Assembly: GCA_030694905.1 (NCBI GenBank)
Contig: JAUYTY010000084.1
Location: 1 to 36,705 of the forward strand
DNA from: Eubacteriales bacterium
GTDB lineage: Bacteria > Bacillota > Clostridia > Tissierellales > Dethiosulfatibacteraceae
Length of the DNA stretch: 36,705 nt
Direction of reading: 5' to 3'
Position 1 is the first letter of the stretch. Every line of letters begins with the position of its first letter. The position numbers and the translations under genes are program-made. The notes below the pieces were generated by a model. The model did no database searches. It was not told where the DNA came from and saw nothing but the letters and a program-made list of their open reading frames with translations. Positions 8,694 to 17,679 of the stretch are shown here, piece by piece.

Positions 8694-10613
8694 ATGATTG
8701 ATTTAGCTGTTAAAAACCTAAAAAAATACTATAGCGCCAACATGATTTTTGATCATGTCACTTTTGATGTCAAGTCAGGAGAAAAAATAGGACTTATAGG
8801 TGCCAATGGATCAGGAAAAACAACCATTTTAAAGATTATTACGGGCATGGAGTCTTCTGAAGGCGAGCTGTTTCTGAGAAAAGGCTTGACTTTGGGCTAT
8901 CTGGAGCAGTTGCCAATTGTTGGAACGGAAGATACGGTGTTGAATGTTTTGCACACAGCTTTTGATGACGTAAATGACCTTAAGAAGAAAATTTCAGAGT
9001 GCGAGTTTTTGCTGGCTCAAGGCATGGATGACTACGGCAAAACACTACAGGAATATGGGAAGCTGCAGGCGGAATTCGAGAGGCTTGGAGGCTACAATAT
9101 TGATGAAAAAATCTACAGAATCATAAAAGGACTTGATCTGGATGATCACCTTGAGAAAAACTTCAATGATCTGAGCGGCGGCGAAAGAACCAAAGTGATG
9201 CTCGGCAAGGTATTGCTGATGAATCCTGATCTGTTATTGCTGGACGAACCGACAAATCATCTGGATCTCAATTCAGTTGAGTGGCTTGAGGCGTTTTTAA
9301 AAGAATACAAGGGATCAGTGCTCCTGATATCTCATGACAGGTACTTCTTGGATCATGTCATTGACAAGATCCTTGAAATTGATGGAAATGGCGTTGAAAC
9401 TTATCATGGCAACTACTCCTATTATATTTTGGAAAAAGAAAGACGATTCTATGAAGCCATGAAATGGTACAGTAATCAGCAGAAGAAAATAAAGCGAATG
9501 GAAGACCAAATACACCGCTATAGGGTCTGGGGAGAGATGCGAGACAGTGATAAAATGTACAGAAGAGCCAAGGAACTGGAAAAAAGACTTGAAAAAATAA
9601 CCCTTCTGGATAAGCCTACTTTTGAAAGGAAGAAGATAAATCTCTCAGGTTTGACAGGAGGCAGGACAGGAAAATCCGTCATAACCGCTGACAAAATATC
9701 AAAATCATATGATGGGCAACTAATCTTATCAAATGTCAGTTTTGAATTATTCTATGGCGATTCTTTCGCTTTGATTGGAAACAATGGCAGCGGCAAGACC
9801 ACATTGTTGAAAATGATCACTAAGGAAATCGAATCTGATTCAGGGCAAATCATAATAGGCGCAAGGGTAGAAATAGGTTATTTGCCTCAAAAGGTGACCT
9901 TTGACGACGAAGAAAAATCAGTCCTGGATACCTATATAGAAGAATCGGGGACGACTATATCACAGGGAAGGCATGATCTTGCGAAGATTCTGTTTTATGG
10001 CGATGATGTTTTCAAAAGAGTCAATATGCTGTCAGGTGGTGAAAAAAGCAGACTTAGACTCAGCATCATTCTAAATAACAATGCAAATTTGTTGATATTG
10101 GATGAGCCGACAAATCATCTGGACATCGATTCCAGGGAAATACTTGAGGAAACACTATCCGGGTATCAGGGAACCATTTTCTTCGTTTCCCACGACAGAT
10201 ATTTCATCAATAAACTGGCTGACAGGATAGGAGAAATCAATGATAAGACTGTCTACATCTACGATGGAGATTACAGTTATTATAAGGATCAAAAGAACCT
10301 GCAACATGAAAAATCAACGATTGGCATCGATGAAGCTGTTAATGTCAATAACAAGAAATCAGTCGCCAATACCAACAGAATCCCAAATAAGTCAGAGAAA
10401 TCCATTCAGAAGAAACAGATTGCATTAGAAGTTGAAATCATGGAATTGGAAAATACCATAAATGATCTGACAATGGCGATGGAAAAAAATCCAACTGATC
10501 ACGAGATACTAGGAAGATTATACGCTGAAAAAGGAAGCGCTGAAAATCTATACCTGGAAAAATTAATGGCATATGAAAAACTAGCCATTGAATTGGAAAG
10601 CTATAAAGAATAA
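8694..10613 (+). CDS. ABC-F family ATP-binding protein
   Basis: A 639-residue protein with two ABC ATPase domains and no membrane segments, the layout of ABC-F proteins, which act on the ribosome rather than in transport. The first Walker A is at residues 36-43 (GANGSGKT) with LSGGERTKVMLGK and LLLLDEPTNHLD. The second has GNNGSGKT, LSGGEKSRLRLS and LLILDEPTNHLD. A charged linker of about 80 residues separates them and a helical, probably coiled-coil, tail follows residue 560. The size and tail suggest the Uup/YdiF-like housekeeping group, though an antibiotic-resistance member cannot be excluded. Confidence 0.9.
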   Translation: MIDLAVKNLKKYYSANMIFDHVTFDVKSGEKIGLIGANGSGKTTILKIITGMESSEGELFLRKGLTLGYLEQLPIVGTEDTVLNVLHTAFDDVNDLKKKISECEFLLAQGMDDYGKTLQEYGKLQAEFERLGGYNIDEKIYRIIKGLDLDDHLEKNFNDLSGGERTKVMLGKVLLMNPDLLLLDEPTNHLDLNSVEWLEAFLKEYKGSVLLISHDRYFLDHVIDKILEIDGNGVETYHGNYSYYILEKERRFYEAMKWYSNQQKKIKRMEDQIHRYRVWGEMRDSDKMYRRAKELEKRLEKITLLDKPTFERKKINLSGLTGGRTGKSVITADKISKSYDGQLILSNVSFELFYGDSFALIGNNGSGKTTLLKMITKEIESDSGQIIIGARVEIGYLPQKVTFDDEEKSVLDTYIEESGTTISQGRHDLAKILFYGDDVFKRVNMLSGGEKSRLRLSIILNNNANLLILDEPTNHLDIDSREILEETLSGYQGTIFFVSHDRYFINKLADRIGEINDKTVYIYDGDYSYYKDQKNLQHEKSTIGIDEAVNVNNKKSVANTNRIPNKSEKSIQKKQIALEVEIMELENTINDLTMAMEKNPTDHEILGRLYAEKGSAENLYLEKLMAYEKLAIELESYKE

Positions 10614-10627
10614 TAGGAGAATAAAAG

Positions 10628-11437
10628 ATGAAAATCAAAATTGGACAGATACAGATGCATATAACCGATGACAAGAAAGCGAATATTAAAAAGGCAGACA
10701 GGCTTATTGATGAGTTGGTGAAACAGGGCGCTGACATTGTTGTTTTACCTGAAATGTTCAATTGCCCATATACCTCATCATCCTTTCCCAAATTTGCTGA
10801 AATGGAAGGGGGAGACACCTATCAGTTTCTGAGCAAGAAAGCACAGGAAAAGCAAATCTATTTATTTGGAGGATCCATCCCCGAAAAAACGGTGGATGGC
10901 AAAATATACAATACCTGCTATATTTTTGACAGAACCGGTCAAAAAATCGGGAAGCATCGCAAGACCCATCTTTTTGATATAAACATCAAAGGGGGTCAAG
11001 TTTTTAGAGAGTCGGATACGCTTTCTCCCGGAAACGACGCAACGGTGGTAGAGACTGAATTCTGCAAGATAGGTGTTATGATATGCTACGATATCAGATT
11101 CCCTGAATTTGCCCGTATGATGGCGCTAGGCGGTGCGAAAATGATTATAGTTCCAGGGGCCTTCAATATGACGACAGGTCCGGCTCATTGGGAGATTTTG
11201 TTCAGAACAAGGGCTGTTGACAATCAAGTCTTTGCAGTCGGCACTTCACCGGCCAGGGATGAGAATGGCGTCTATGTTTCCTATGCCAACTCCATTGTTG
11301 TATCACCTTGGGGAACGGTGCTGAACAGACTTAATGGCGAAGAAGCTGTATGTGTGACCGAAATCGATCTGGGTGAAGTCGATAACATCAGACAGCAACT
11401 GCCAGTCCTTGAACAACGAAGAAAAGATCTGTATTGA
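10628..11437 (+). CDS. Carbon-nitrogen hydrolase, omega-amidase-like
   Basis: A 269-residue nitrilase-superfamily enzyme. The catalytic triad is Glu42 (VVLPEMF), Lys112 (HRKTHLFD) and Cys153 (VMICYDIRFPE), nearly the same numbering as human NIT2, an omega-amidase that hydrolyses alpha-ketoglutaramate and ketosuccinamate. The conserved NMTTGPAHWEILFRTRAVDNQ stretch also fits that group. It starts 14 bases after the ABC-F stop behind AGGAGA and probably shares its transcript. The substrate is inferred from family only. Confidence 0.82.
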   Translation: MKIKIGQIQMHITDDKKANIKKADRLIDELVKQGADIVVLPEMFNCPYTSSSFPKFAEMEGGDTYQFLSKKAQEKQIYLFGGSIPEKTVDGKIYNTCYIFDRTGQKIGKHRKTHLFDINIKGGQVFRESDTLSPGNDATVVETEFCKIGVMICYDIRFPEFARMMALGGAKMIIVPGAFNMTTGPAHWEILFRTRAVDNQVFAVGTSPARDENGVYVSYANSIVVSPWGTVLNRLNGEEAVCVTEIDLGEVDNIRQQLPVLEQRRKDLY

Positions 11438-11462
11438 TAAATGAAAATGAATATCAATTAGC

Positions 11463-11491
11463 TTGACAAGATCATTTAATTCAGTTAATAT
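11463..11491 (+). promoter_or_regulatory. Strong sigma-A promoter of the ferritin gene
   Basis: TTGACA (11463-11468), a 17-bp spacer and TAATAT (11486-11491). A 13-base inverted repeat, ACGGCT-A-AGCCGT at 11513-11525, lies in the leader about 15 bases after the expected start and could be an operator or a short hairpin. Confidence 0.75.
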
Positions 11492-11567
11492 ATATTTATG
11501 GAAAAGATATAAACGGCTAAGCCGTAAGGTATCAAAATCGATTATTGTGAAATTCAAGGAGGATATT

Positions 11568-12074
11568 ATGTTATCAACTAGATTATTGGAAGAGATCAAT
11601 CTACAAATCAAATACGAATTGGAATCAGCTCATTATTATAATGCAATGCAGGCTTATTTTGATTCAAATGATCTACTAGGGTTTGCCAATTTCTTCAAGG
11701 TTCAGGCTCAGGAAGAGCGTTCTCATGCAGAGAAATTCTACCATTTTGTCTACGAGACAAATGGAGACGTATCATTGACGGCTCTTGATTTACCGGGGAA
11801 AGACTTTGATTCACCGTTGGATGTTTTCAAGAAGGCTTTGGTTCATGAGCAGTTCGTCACTAAAAGGATATACCATCTGATGGACATTGCTGTTGAAGAA
11901 AAGAATTACGCGACACAATCGATGCTGAACTGGTTTATCGATGAGCAGGTAGAAGAAGAAAACTCTATGAGAGAGATAATTGTGATGCTTGAAAGAGTGC
12001 AGGATAATCCTAATGGGTTATATATGCTTGATGCTAAATTGGCAGGCAGAACATTCACACCACCTGTCGCTTAA
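11568..12074 (+). CDS. ftnA: Bacterial non-haem ferritin
   Basis: An iron-storage protein that oxidises Fe2+ and stores it in a 24-subunit shell. From ATG 11568 it is 168 residues, and all classical ferroxidase positions are present with E. coli FtnA-like numbering: Glu17, Glu50, His53, Glu94, Gln127 and Glu130. AAGGAGG (11556-11562) fixes this start; an open frame extends further upstream but that part covers the promoter. It is closed by a terminator at 12095-12119 and stands as a single-gene unit. Confidence 0.94.
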   Translation: MLSTRLLEEINLQIKYELESAHYYNAMQAYFDSNDLLGFANFFKVQAQEERSHAEKFYHFVYETNGDVSLTALDLPGKDFDSPLDVFKKALVHEQFVTKRIYHLMDIAVEEKNYATQSMLNWFIDEQVEEENSMREIIVMLERVQDNPNGLYMLDAKLAGRTFTPPVA

Positions 12075-12094
12075 ACTAAATTCTAAAAAATAAC

Positions 12095-12119
12095 AAAAGG
12101 ACGGATATCCGTCCTTTTT
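12095..12119 (+). terminator. Terminator of the ferritin gene
   Basis: AAAAGGACGG (12095-12104), loop ATAT, CCGTCCTTTT (12109-12118) and another T. The A-rich left arm gives T residues on the other strand, so it may also end the convergent radical SAM transcript. Confidence 0.9.
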
Positions 12120-12137
12120 GAATGGGGAAAAACCATA

Positions 12138-13001
12138 TTATAGCCTTCTGAAGTATTCAGGTGTATAATCCCTGGATGACATTGCAACCTCAATTTTTTT
12201 CAGTATAACGGCTTTTTCTTTGTTCAGGATGCCACTTAGATTGACGTAGTTGGAGACATGGTTGCTTCTGAAAACACAATTTGTCAAAGACATTGCATCA
12301 ATCATTCTATAGGTCTCGATCATGATATCATCAGGAGACATCAAACTGAACTCACCGTTCATAACTTGATTGTACAAAGGCGTGTTGGGTTCCAGATTCA
12401 AAGTCAGAAGCGCAAAGTATTGCGGGTCGATTTCAGAAATGACTCTTGCTGAATCGAGTGCATGCGCATGGGACAGCTCATCTCCTCCAAGACCGGATAT
12501 AATCATGCAAGAGAAAACAAAGCCCTGCTGAATGGCCTTTTTTCCTGCCTCTATCATTTCAGTCGAAGTCACTCCCTTGTTTATTTTTTTCAAAACCTCG
12601 TCATTACCGCTTTCCACACCCATATAAAGCATGTCTAATCCACTATTTCTAATAGCGGAGAGATCCTCTGGGCTCTTACGGATCAGATCCAACGGGCCGG
12701 CATAACAAGAAATCCTTGTGGCTGTTTCAAAGTTTTTTTTGATCATTTCCAGATGAGTCAGTATTTTATCAGTGCTGAGGCAAAGAAAATTGCCATCCGC
12801 TATAAAAATCTTATCCGGTCTGGAATCGTATTTTTTTAAGTACTCAATATGAGATTTTATCTCCTCCGGGCTTCTCAGTCGGAAAGGCTTATCCTTGTAC
12901 ATGCCACAGAAAGTGCATTTGTTATAAGAACAACCCTCTGTCAGTTGGATGATAAGGCTTCTTGCCTCACTTGGAGGTCTATATAATGGATTGGTATACA
13001 T
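12138..13001 (-). CDS. Radical SAM protein with CX4CX2C cluster motif
   Basis: A 287-residue radical SAM enzyme of unknown substrate. The cluster cysteines are C24, C29 and C32 (CSYNKCTFC), a CX4CX2C spacing rather than the classical CX3CX2C. Later motifs typical of the fold are GLDMLYMGVESGNDEVL and CMIISGLGG. The start at 13001 is set by AGGAGT five bases upstream; a longer frame reaches a TTG at 13037 with no ribosome site. It resembles the Elp3/HemN-like uncharacterised radical SAM proteins common in clostridia. It stands alone and converges on ferritin. Confidence 0.82.
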   Translation of the reverse strand: MYTNPLYRPPSEARSLIIQLTEGCSYNKCTFCGMYKDKPFRLRSPEEIKSHIEYLKKYDSRPDKIFIADGNFLCLSTDKILTHLEMIKKNFETATRISCYAGPLDLIRKSPEDLSAIRNSGLDMLYMGVESGNDEVLKKINKGVTSTEMIEAGKKAIQQGFVFSCMIISGLGGDELSHAHALDSARVISEIDPQYFALLTLNLEPNTPLYNQVMNGEFSLMSPDDIMIETYRMIDAMSLTNCVFRSNHVSNYVNLSGILNKEKAVILKKIEVAMSSRDYTPEYFRRL

Positions 13002-13177
13002 AGTTGACTCCTGAAATTTATTAACATCTATTTTCAATTAGAAACGTGTTGAATACCATTATACAATCATTGAGCGACAGTTTCAACGCTAATTGAATTT
13101 TTAGGGTGATATTTGGATTGAGATACAGTATAATAATATAATGACAATGTATTATTAGTTGATAGGAGTGTGATGGT

Positions 13178-14032
13178 ATGACAATAAAAATTCTAGCGGA
13201 CAGCGCGTGTGATCTACCTGAAAGTGTAATAGAAAAAAACGGGTTGAAGGTTTTTCCAATACCTGTGATATTGGGTGATGAGGTATTTAAAGACAATGTA
13301 ACTATAAAGTCGACAAAAATGTTTGATGACATGAAAGTAGGCAAGGTCTTCAAGACTTCACAAATATCAAGGGGAGAATTCCAAAATTATTTTTCAGATT
13401 TGTGTAAAGAAGACATTGATTCGGACTATGTCTATATCTGCTTCTCTTCCGGATTGACCAAGATTTTCGAATCAGCTACGATGGCCTTAAAGGATATTAA
13501 AGAAGCGTTTCCAGAGTTCAAATTAACTATCATCGACACAAAATGCGCTTCAATGGGATATGGGTTGGTAGTGTTGAAGGGGTTAGAACTGGTTAATGAA
13601 GGCTTATCTAGCCAGGAACTAGTCAGTGAAATAGAAACATTTTCTTCAAAAGTCAGACATGTGTTTACTGTTGATGATTTGACTTATCTTTATCGAGGTG
13701 GAAGACTCAGCAAGACATCATATTATGTTGGAAACATGCTGAATGTCAAGCCGATTTTGCATCTGGATAATGCAGATGGAAAATTATATCCCTATAGAAA
13801 AACAAGAGGGACCAGAAAAATGCTTCATGAAATAATTGATATCATGAAAAAAGAAGGCAACATTACGAAAAATCACAGAATAGGCATCAGTCATGGCAAC
13901 GATATTGAGAAGCTTAATCTAATCAAGGAAATGATATCCAATGAATTTGGAGAAGTGGAAATAGTAGAAAGCATGATGGGTTGTGCAGTTGGCGCCCACA
14001 CAGGGCCAGGAGCTCTGGCGATATTTTTTTAG
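13178..14032 (+). CDS. DegV family fatty-acid-binding protein
   Basis: A 284-residue DegV/FakB-type protein. These bind a fatty acid and in several Firmicutes present it to the fatty acid kinase FakA. The family features are the N-terminal ILADSACDLP, the CFSSGLTKIFESA segment, DDLTYLYRGGRLS, and a C-terminal GCAVGAHTGPGALAIFF that closes the lipid pocket. AGGAG lies before ATG 13178. A small membrane protein gene follows after 14 bases. No fakA is seen here. Confidence 0.92.
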   Translation: MTIKILADSACDLPESVIEKNGLKVFPIPVILGDEVFKDNVTIKSTKMFDDMKVGKVFKTSQISRGEFQNYFSDLCKEDIDSDYVYICFSSGLTKIFESATMALKDIKEAFPEFKLTIIDTKCASMGYGLVVLKGLELVNEGLSSQELVSEIETFSSKVRHVFTVDDLTYLYRGGRLSKTSYYVGNMLNVKPILHLDNADGKLYPYRKTRGTRKMLHEIIDIMKKEGNITKNHRIGISHGNDIEKLNLIKEMISNEFGEVEIVESMMGCAVGAHTGPGALAIFF

Positions 14033-14046
14033 CAGGCGGTGATTTT

Positions 14047-14406
14047 TTGAAATTGGCTATCGGTATCATTGGTCGAATAATATTTCTGCTGGCATTCGGT
14101 TTATTCATGACGTTTTTTCTGATTCAGATTTTAGGCAATGGGAGCACAAATTTTTTTGATGTCGATATAAGCATTTATATTCTGACCAGCATGCTGATAC
14201 TGGCATTGTTTGGTTTTCTGACGTCTTTTAAGAGTCCAAGGATTGGTGGCGTCATAGTTGCTTTGAGTGGGATTTTCAATGGTATTTTTCTCTTTTTTCA
14301 AGGCGGGCCTCTCAGCACAACAGCTGCAGCGGTATATGGTGGACCTTTTGTATTAGCGGGCTTATTGATTTATTTGTCATACTCAAGAATAAAACGATAC
14401 TACTGA
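14047..14406 (+). CDS. Small membrane protein, function unknown (TTG start)
   Basis: I do not recognise this protein. From TTG 14047 it has 119 residues and about four membrane helices (roughly 4-27, 38-58, 66-86 and 94-112) with an Arg/Lys-rich end. The TTG start is preferred because AGGCGGTG (14034-14041) is suitably spaced and removes an upstream polar stretch that only reads through the end of degV in another frame. It lies 14 bases after degV and likely shares its mRNA, so a membrane or lipid role is possible but unproven. Confidence 0.65.
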   Translation: MKLAIGIIGRIIFLLAFGLFMTFFLIQILGNGSTNFFDVDISIYILTSMLILALFGFLTSFKSPRIGGVIVALSGIFNGIFLFFQGGPLSTTAAAVYGGPFVLAGLLIYLSYSRIKRYY

Positions 14407-14408
14407 TG

Positions 14409-14437
14409 TTGACTTTGCTTGATTAAAATGATACGAT
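14409..14437 (+). promoter_or_regulatory. Promoter of rho
   Basis: TTGACT (14409-14414), a 17-bp spacer and TACGAT (14432-14437). The leader of about 90 bases before the GTG start is U-rich in the transcript. Rho autoregulation is known in other bacteria, but nothing here shows it directly. Confidence 0.55.
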
Positions 14438-14533
14438 GTTTTCACTTATCGAAAGTATTTCAGAGTTTTTTGTTTTAAATCACTTCACTGACATGTGAGG
14501 TTTATTGAGTTTTTTTAATAATGGGAGGCGCGT

Positions 14534-15874
14534 GTGGAGTTAAACGAATTAAATGAGATGAAGCTCTCTGAACTGAGAGAACTAGCCAAAGAGAATGGGA
14601 TACAAAACATTACCAAATTCAAGAAAAGTGAATTGGTAGAGGAATTGAGCGCCGTTCTTGAAAAAATCAGAAAATCAGAAGAGAAGGAAAAACATAAAAA
14701 CAACCTTCCTGACAGGCTGAATGATGAAATCGATCAAAGTGATGAAATTCTTGAAACCTCAGGTATTTTGGAGATTCATCAGGATGGCTACGGATTCCTG
14801 AGAAGATACAATTATCTGACAAGCGACGAAGATGTTTATATTTCACCCTCTCAGATCAGAAGATTCAAAATGAACACCGGTGACAAGATTTCCGGTATAA
14901 CCCGACCTCCCAAGCAAGGGGAAAAATATAAGGCTTTGCTGTATGTGAAAGCCATAAATGATGAGAATCCTGAAAGTGCTGTCAATAGACCGGATTTTGA
15001 TACCCTTACACCGATCTATCCCAATGAGAGATTGCGGTTGGAAACCAGCCAAATGAGAATATCAAATAGAATAATCGATATTATCGCACCGATCGGAAGA
15101 GGCCAAAGAGGAATGATCGTTGCACCTCCCAAAGCAGGCAAGACAACTTTGATGAAAGGGATTGCCAATGCAATCGCTGAAAACCATCCTGATATGGAGA
15201 TTATTGTATTGCTGATAGATGAAAGACCAGAGGAAGTAACGGACATGCAAAGATCTGTTAATGGAGATGTTGTGTTCTCAACCTTTGACGAACTCCCGAA
15301 GCATCACATAAAAGTGGCGGAAATGGTTCTCGAACGTGCAAAAAGACTGGTGGAACATGGCAAGGATGTCATCATACTGCTTGACAGCATAACGAGATTG
15401 GCGCGAGCTTACAATCTCACTATACCACCGACGGGTCGAACACTTTCCGGAGGATTAGATCCAGGCGCATTGCACAACCCCAAAAGATTCTTTGGAGCTG
15501 CCAGGAATATTGAATTCGGTGGAAGCCTTACTATTTTAGCTACGGCATTGGTTGAAACCGGAAGCAGAATGGATGATGTTATTTTTGAGGAATTTAAAGG
15601 CACCGGCAATATGGAAATCCATCTGGACAGAAAACTTTCTGAAAAGAGGGTTTTCCCTGCAATTGATATCAATAAATCAGGAACAAGAAGAGAAGACTTG
15701 TTGCTGGATCAGAATGAACTTCAAACTATCTGGCAATTGAGAAAAGCATTGAGCAATTATCCTGCTGATTATGTCACTGAAAAATTTCTATCGGGTCTTT
15801 TAAGCACAAAAACAAACATGGATTTTATGGATAACGCCAAAGAAATCATGGACGTCGATAAAATAAAAAGATAG
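14534..15874 (+). CDS. rho: Transcription termination factor Rho (GTG start)
   Basis: A hexameric RNA-dependent ATPase that ends untranslated transcripts; 446 residues. The N-terminal SAP-like Rho domain has [20 protein letters not shown], followed by the RNA-binding cold-shock-like domain ([14 protein letters not shown]). The ATPase core has Walker A APPKAGKT at residues 197-204, Walker B VIILLDS and the secondary RNA site regions ([19 protein letters not shown]). GTG 14534 follows GGGAGGCG. Next to rpmE, a common neighbour in Firmicutes. Confidence 0.97.
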   Translation: MELNELNEMKLSELRELAKENGIQNITKFKKSELVEELSAVLEKIRKSEEKEKHKNNLPDRLNDEIDQSDEILETSGILEIHQDGYGFLRRYNYLTSDEDVYISPSQIRRFKMNTGDKISGITRPPKQGEKYKALLYVKAINDENPESAVNRPDFDTLTPIYPNERLRLETSQMRISNRIIDIIAPIGRGQRGMIVAPPKAGKTTLMKGIANAIAENHPDMEIIVLLIDERPEEVTDMQRSVNGDVVFSTFDELPKHHIKVAEMVLERAKRLVEHGKDVIILLDSITRLARAYNLTIPPTGRTLSGGLDPGALHNPKRFFGAARNIEFGGSLTILATALVETGSRMDDVIFEEFKGTGNMEIHLDRKLSEKRVFPAIDINKSGTRREDLLLDQNELQTIWQLRKALSNYPADYVTEKFLSGLLSTKTNMDFMDNAKEIMDVDKIKR

Positions 15875-15885
15875 AATAATAATTA

Positions 15886-15914
15886 TTGAAAAAACATTTA
15901 TGCTATGCTATAAT
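15886..15914 (+). promoter_or_regulatory. Promoter of rpmE
   Basis: TTGAAA (15886-15891), a 17-bp spacer and a perfect TATAAT (15909-15914), so rpmE need not depend on rho transcription. Confidence 0.72.
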
Positions 15915-15982
15915 TTTATGGTGCTATAACAGATTAAGATAATAAATTAATTCATAAGCTTATTCGGAAAGAGGTGAATACA

Positions 15983-16183
15983 TTGAAAAAAGGAATACAT
16001 CCAAACTATAAGGCGGTCACAGTCACTTGTGCTTGTGGCAATACATTTGAAACTGGTTCAGTCGATAATGATATAAGAGTTGAGATTTGCTCAGAGTGCC
16101 ATCCGTTCTTCACAGGCAAACAGAAATTTGTGGACAAAGGCGGACGTGTAGACAAGTTCAAGAAAAAATACAGCAGAGATTAA
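15983..16183 (+). CDS. rpmE: 50S ribosomal protein L31, zinc-binding form (TTG start)
   Basis: A 66-residue ribosomal protein beginning [22 protein letters not shown]. The TTG at 15983 is preferred over the in-frame GTG at 15974 because GAGGTGA (15971-15977) then has normal spacing and the protein begins as the family does. Cys16, Cys18, Cys36 and Cys39 form a zinc ribbon, so this is the C+ form used when zinc is sufficient. A terminator follows. Confidence 0.95.
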   Translation: MKKGIHPNYKAVTVTCACGNTFETGSVDNDIRVEICSECHPFFTGKQKFVDKGGRVDKFKKKYSRD

Positions 16184-16196
16184 AACTAACATAAGA

Positions 16197-16224
16197 AAAT
16201 ACGGTCAGATTGACCGTATTTTTT
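16197..16224 (+). terminator. Terminator of rpmE
   Basis: AAATACGGTCA (16197-16207), loop GAT, TGACCGTATTT (16211-16221) and further T residues. Confidence 0.92.
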
Positions 16225-16253
16225 GTAATACTGTTGATAATTTAGGAGGAGCC

Positions 16254-17582
16254 ATGACTTCTTTTAGAAATGATCTGACTGAAGGGAAAGTCAGCCAATC
16301 AATCATCAATATGACCATCCCAATGATTTTCGGGACCTTAAGCATGGTTGTTTTCAACATAACCGACACATACTTTATCGGACAGCTGGGTTCTGAAGAA
16401 TTGGCAGCTGTTTCTTTTACATTTCCTGTTGTGTTGATTATCAACAGTATCGCTCTTGGGATGGGGATTGGGACTTCATCCCTGGTTTCAAGGGCGTATG
16501 GCAGCGGGGATAAAGAAGGATTGATCAGAATAGCATCTGACAGTATCATCCTATCTCTTATATTTGTTATACTGACTACTATTCTCGGATTAAATATTAT
16601 TGATCAGATATTCACTGTATTGGGTGCGGATGCTAAAATGCTGATTTATATCAGAGAATATATGGCCATATGGTTTTACGGCATGCCTTTTGTTGTTATT
16701 CCAATGGTTGGCAATAGCATTATCAGAGCGCTTGGAGATACTAAAACACCCTCAGTGGTGATGGTGGTAGCAGCGACTGTCAATGTTATACTGGATCCCT
16801 TACTCATATTTGGAATAGGTGTTTTCCCGCAGATGGGCATAAGAGGAGCAGCTTTGGCCACGGTATTCAGTCGGATGATCACTTTTGTCTTTTCTCTTTA
16901 TATTCTGATTGCAAGGGAAAAAATCATAAAATTCAGATTTCGGAAAATCAAGAATATAATCGACTCATGGAAAAGCATACTTTACGTTGCGGTACCTTCA
17001 GCATTGGTGAGAATGATTGCACCCTTAAGCACGGGGATTGTCACTAGACTGTTATCTCAATATGGAAATGCCGCAGTTGCGGGCTATGGCGTAGGGACGA
17101 GAGTCGAATTCTTCACATTGGCTTTTATCAATGCGATGTCAAGCATTATGGTACCATTCGCAGGTCAGAATTACGGTGCGGGGAAAATAGACAGAATACG
17201 TGAAGGTATGAAGGTAACCAGAAAAATGATTTTTGTTTATGGTTTGGCAATACTGATTATTCTTAACCTGACAGCAAAATTTATTGCGCCGATATTCAAT
17301 GACAGCCTTGAAGTCCAAAGGGTGACAATTTTGTATCTTTCTATAATTCCCATCAGTTACGGATTCCAAGGCATGCTCCTGAACAATGTCGCCATATTAA
17401 ATGCAATCAATAAGCCGATTCAAGCAGCTGGGCTATCTGCTTTTCAGATGACCGCTGTTTATCTCCCTATTGCCCTGATGTTATCAGGTTATTTCGGTAT
17501 AACAGGCATATTTGGTGCATTGGTGATTGCTTATATAATTGGCGGGATGTTCATGTATTGGTATACTTGGAAGAGTCTATAA
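16254..17582 (+). CDS. MATE family efflux transporter
   Basis: A 442-residue membrane protein with about 12 helices in two similar halves, the layout of the MATE family (multidrug/toxin export driven by Na+ or H+). Family-like segments are PMIFGTLSMVVFNITDTYFIGQLG near the start and NSIIRALGDTKTPSVVMVVAATVNVILDPLLIFG before the middle. AGGAGG is 6 bases before the ATG. It sits just behind the rpmE terminator with little room for a promoter, so its own promoter is not evident. A Na+-rich bioenergetic setting would suit a Na+-driven exporter, by inference. Substrate unknown. Confidence 0.9.
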   Translation: MTSFRNDLTEGKVSQSIINMTIPMIFGTLSMVVFNITDTYFIGQLGSEELAAVSFTFPVVLIINSIALGMGIGTSSLVSRAYGSGDKEGLIRIASDSIILSLIFVILTTILGLNIIDQIFTVLGADAKMLIYIREYMAIWFYGMPFVVIPMVGNSIIRALGDTKTPSVVMVVAATVNVILDPLLIFGIGVFPQMGIRGAALATVFSRMITFVFSLYILIAREKIIKFRFRKIKNIIDSWKSILYVAVPSALVRMIAPLSTGIVTRLLSQYGNAAVAGYGVGTRVEFFTLAFINAMSSIMVPFAGQNYGAGKIDRIREGMKVTRKMIFVYGLAILIILNLTAKFIAPIFNDSLEVQRVTILYLSIIPISYGFQGMLLNNVAILNAINKPIQAAGLSAFQMTAVYLPIALMLSGYFGITGIFGALVIAYIIGGMFMYWYTWKSL

Positions 17583-17600
17583 GCATATAGAATAGCTTAA

Positions 17601-17634
17601 GAAAATGCAAAATATTTTGCATTTTCTTTTTTTT
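17601..17634 (+). terminator. Terminator of the MATE gene, containing the shared palindrome
   Basis: GAAAATGCAAAAT (17601-17613) and its exact complement (17614-17626) form a 13-bp inverted repeat, followed by eight T residues (17627-17634). A real hairpin would leave a few central bases unpaired. It contains GCAAAATATTTTGC, which recurs at 19489-19502. Confidence 0.8.
17607..17620. promoter_or_regulatory. Palindrome GCAAAATATTTTGC, copy 1 (at the activator's own promoter)
   Basis: A 14-bp perfect palindrome, identical to the copy at 19489-19502. It overlaps the first bases of the -35 of the regulator gene's promoter, so binding there would be expected to repress that gene. The role is inferred. 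Confidence 0.55.
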
Positions 17635-17645
17635 AACGGTATAAT
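17617..17645 (+). promoter_or_regulatory. Promoter of the sigma-54 activator gene
   Basis: TTGCAT (17617-17622), a 17-bp spacer and a perfect TATAAT (17640-17645). The -35 lies inside the terminator palindrome of the preceding gene. Confidence 0.65.
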
Positions 17646-17679
17646 CATCTTATGAAATAAAACTTGAGAGGCATAAACA

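Noticed and set aside
11463-11567. An N-terminal extension of ferritin
   Set aside because: The extension would begin on the TTGACA promoter hexamer and lacks a ribosome site. AAGGAGG before ATG 11568 and ferritin numbering fix the shorter start.
16210-16253. A promoter for the MATE gene starting at TTGACC in the rpmE terminator
   Set aside because: No acceptable -10 lies 16-18 bp downstream; the nearest candidate needs about 20 bp.
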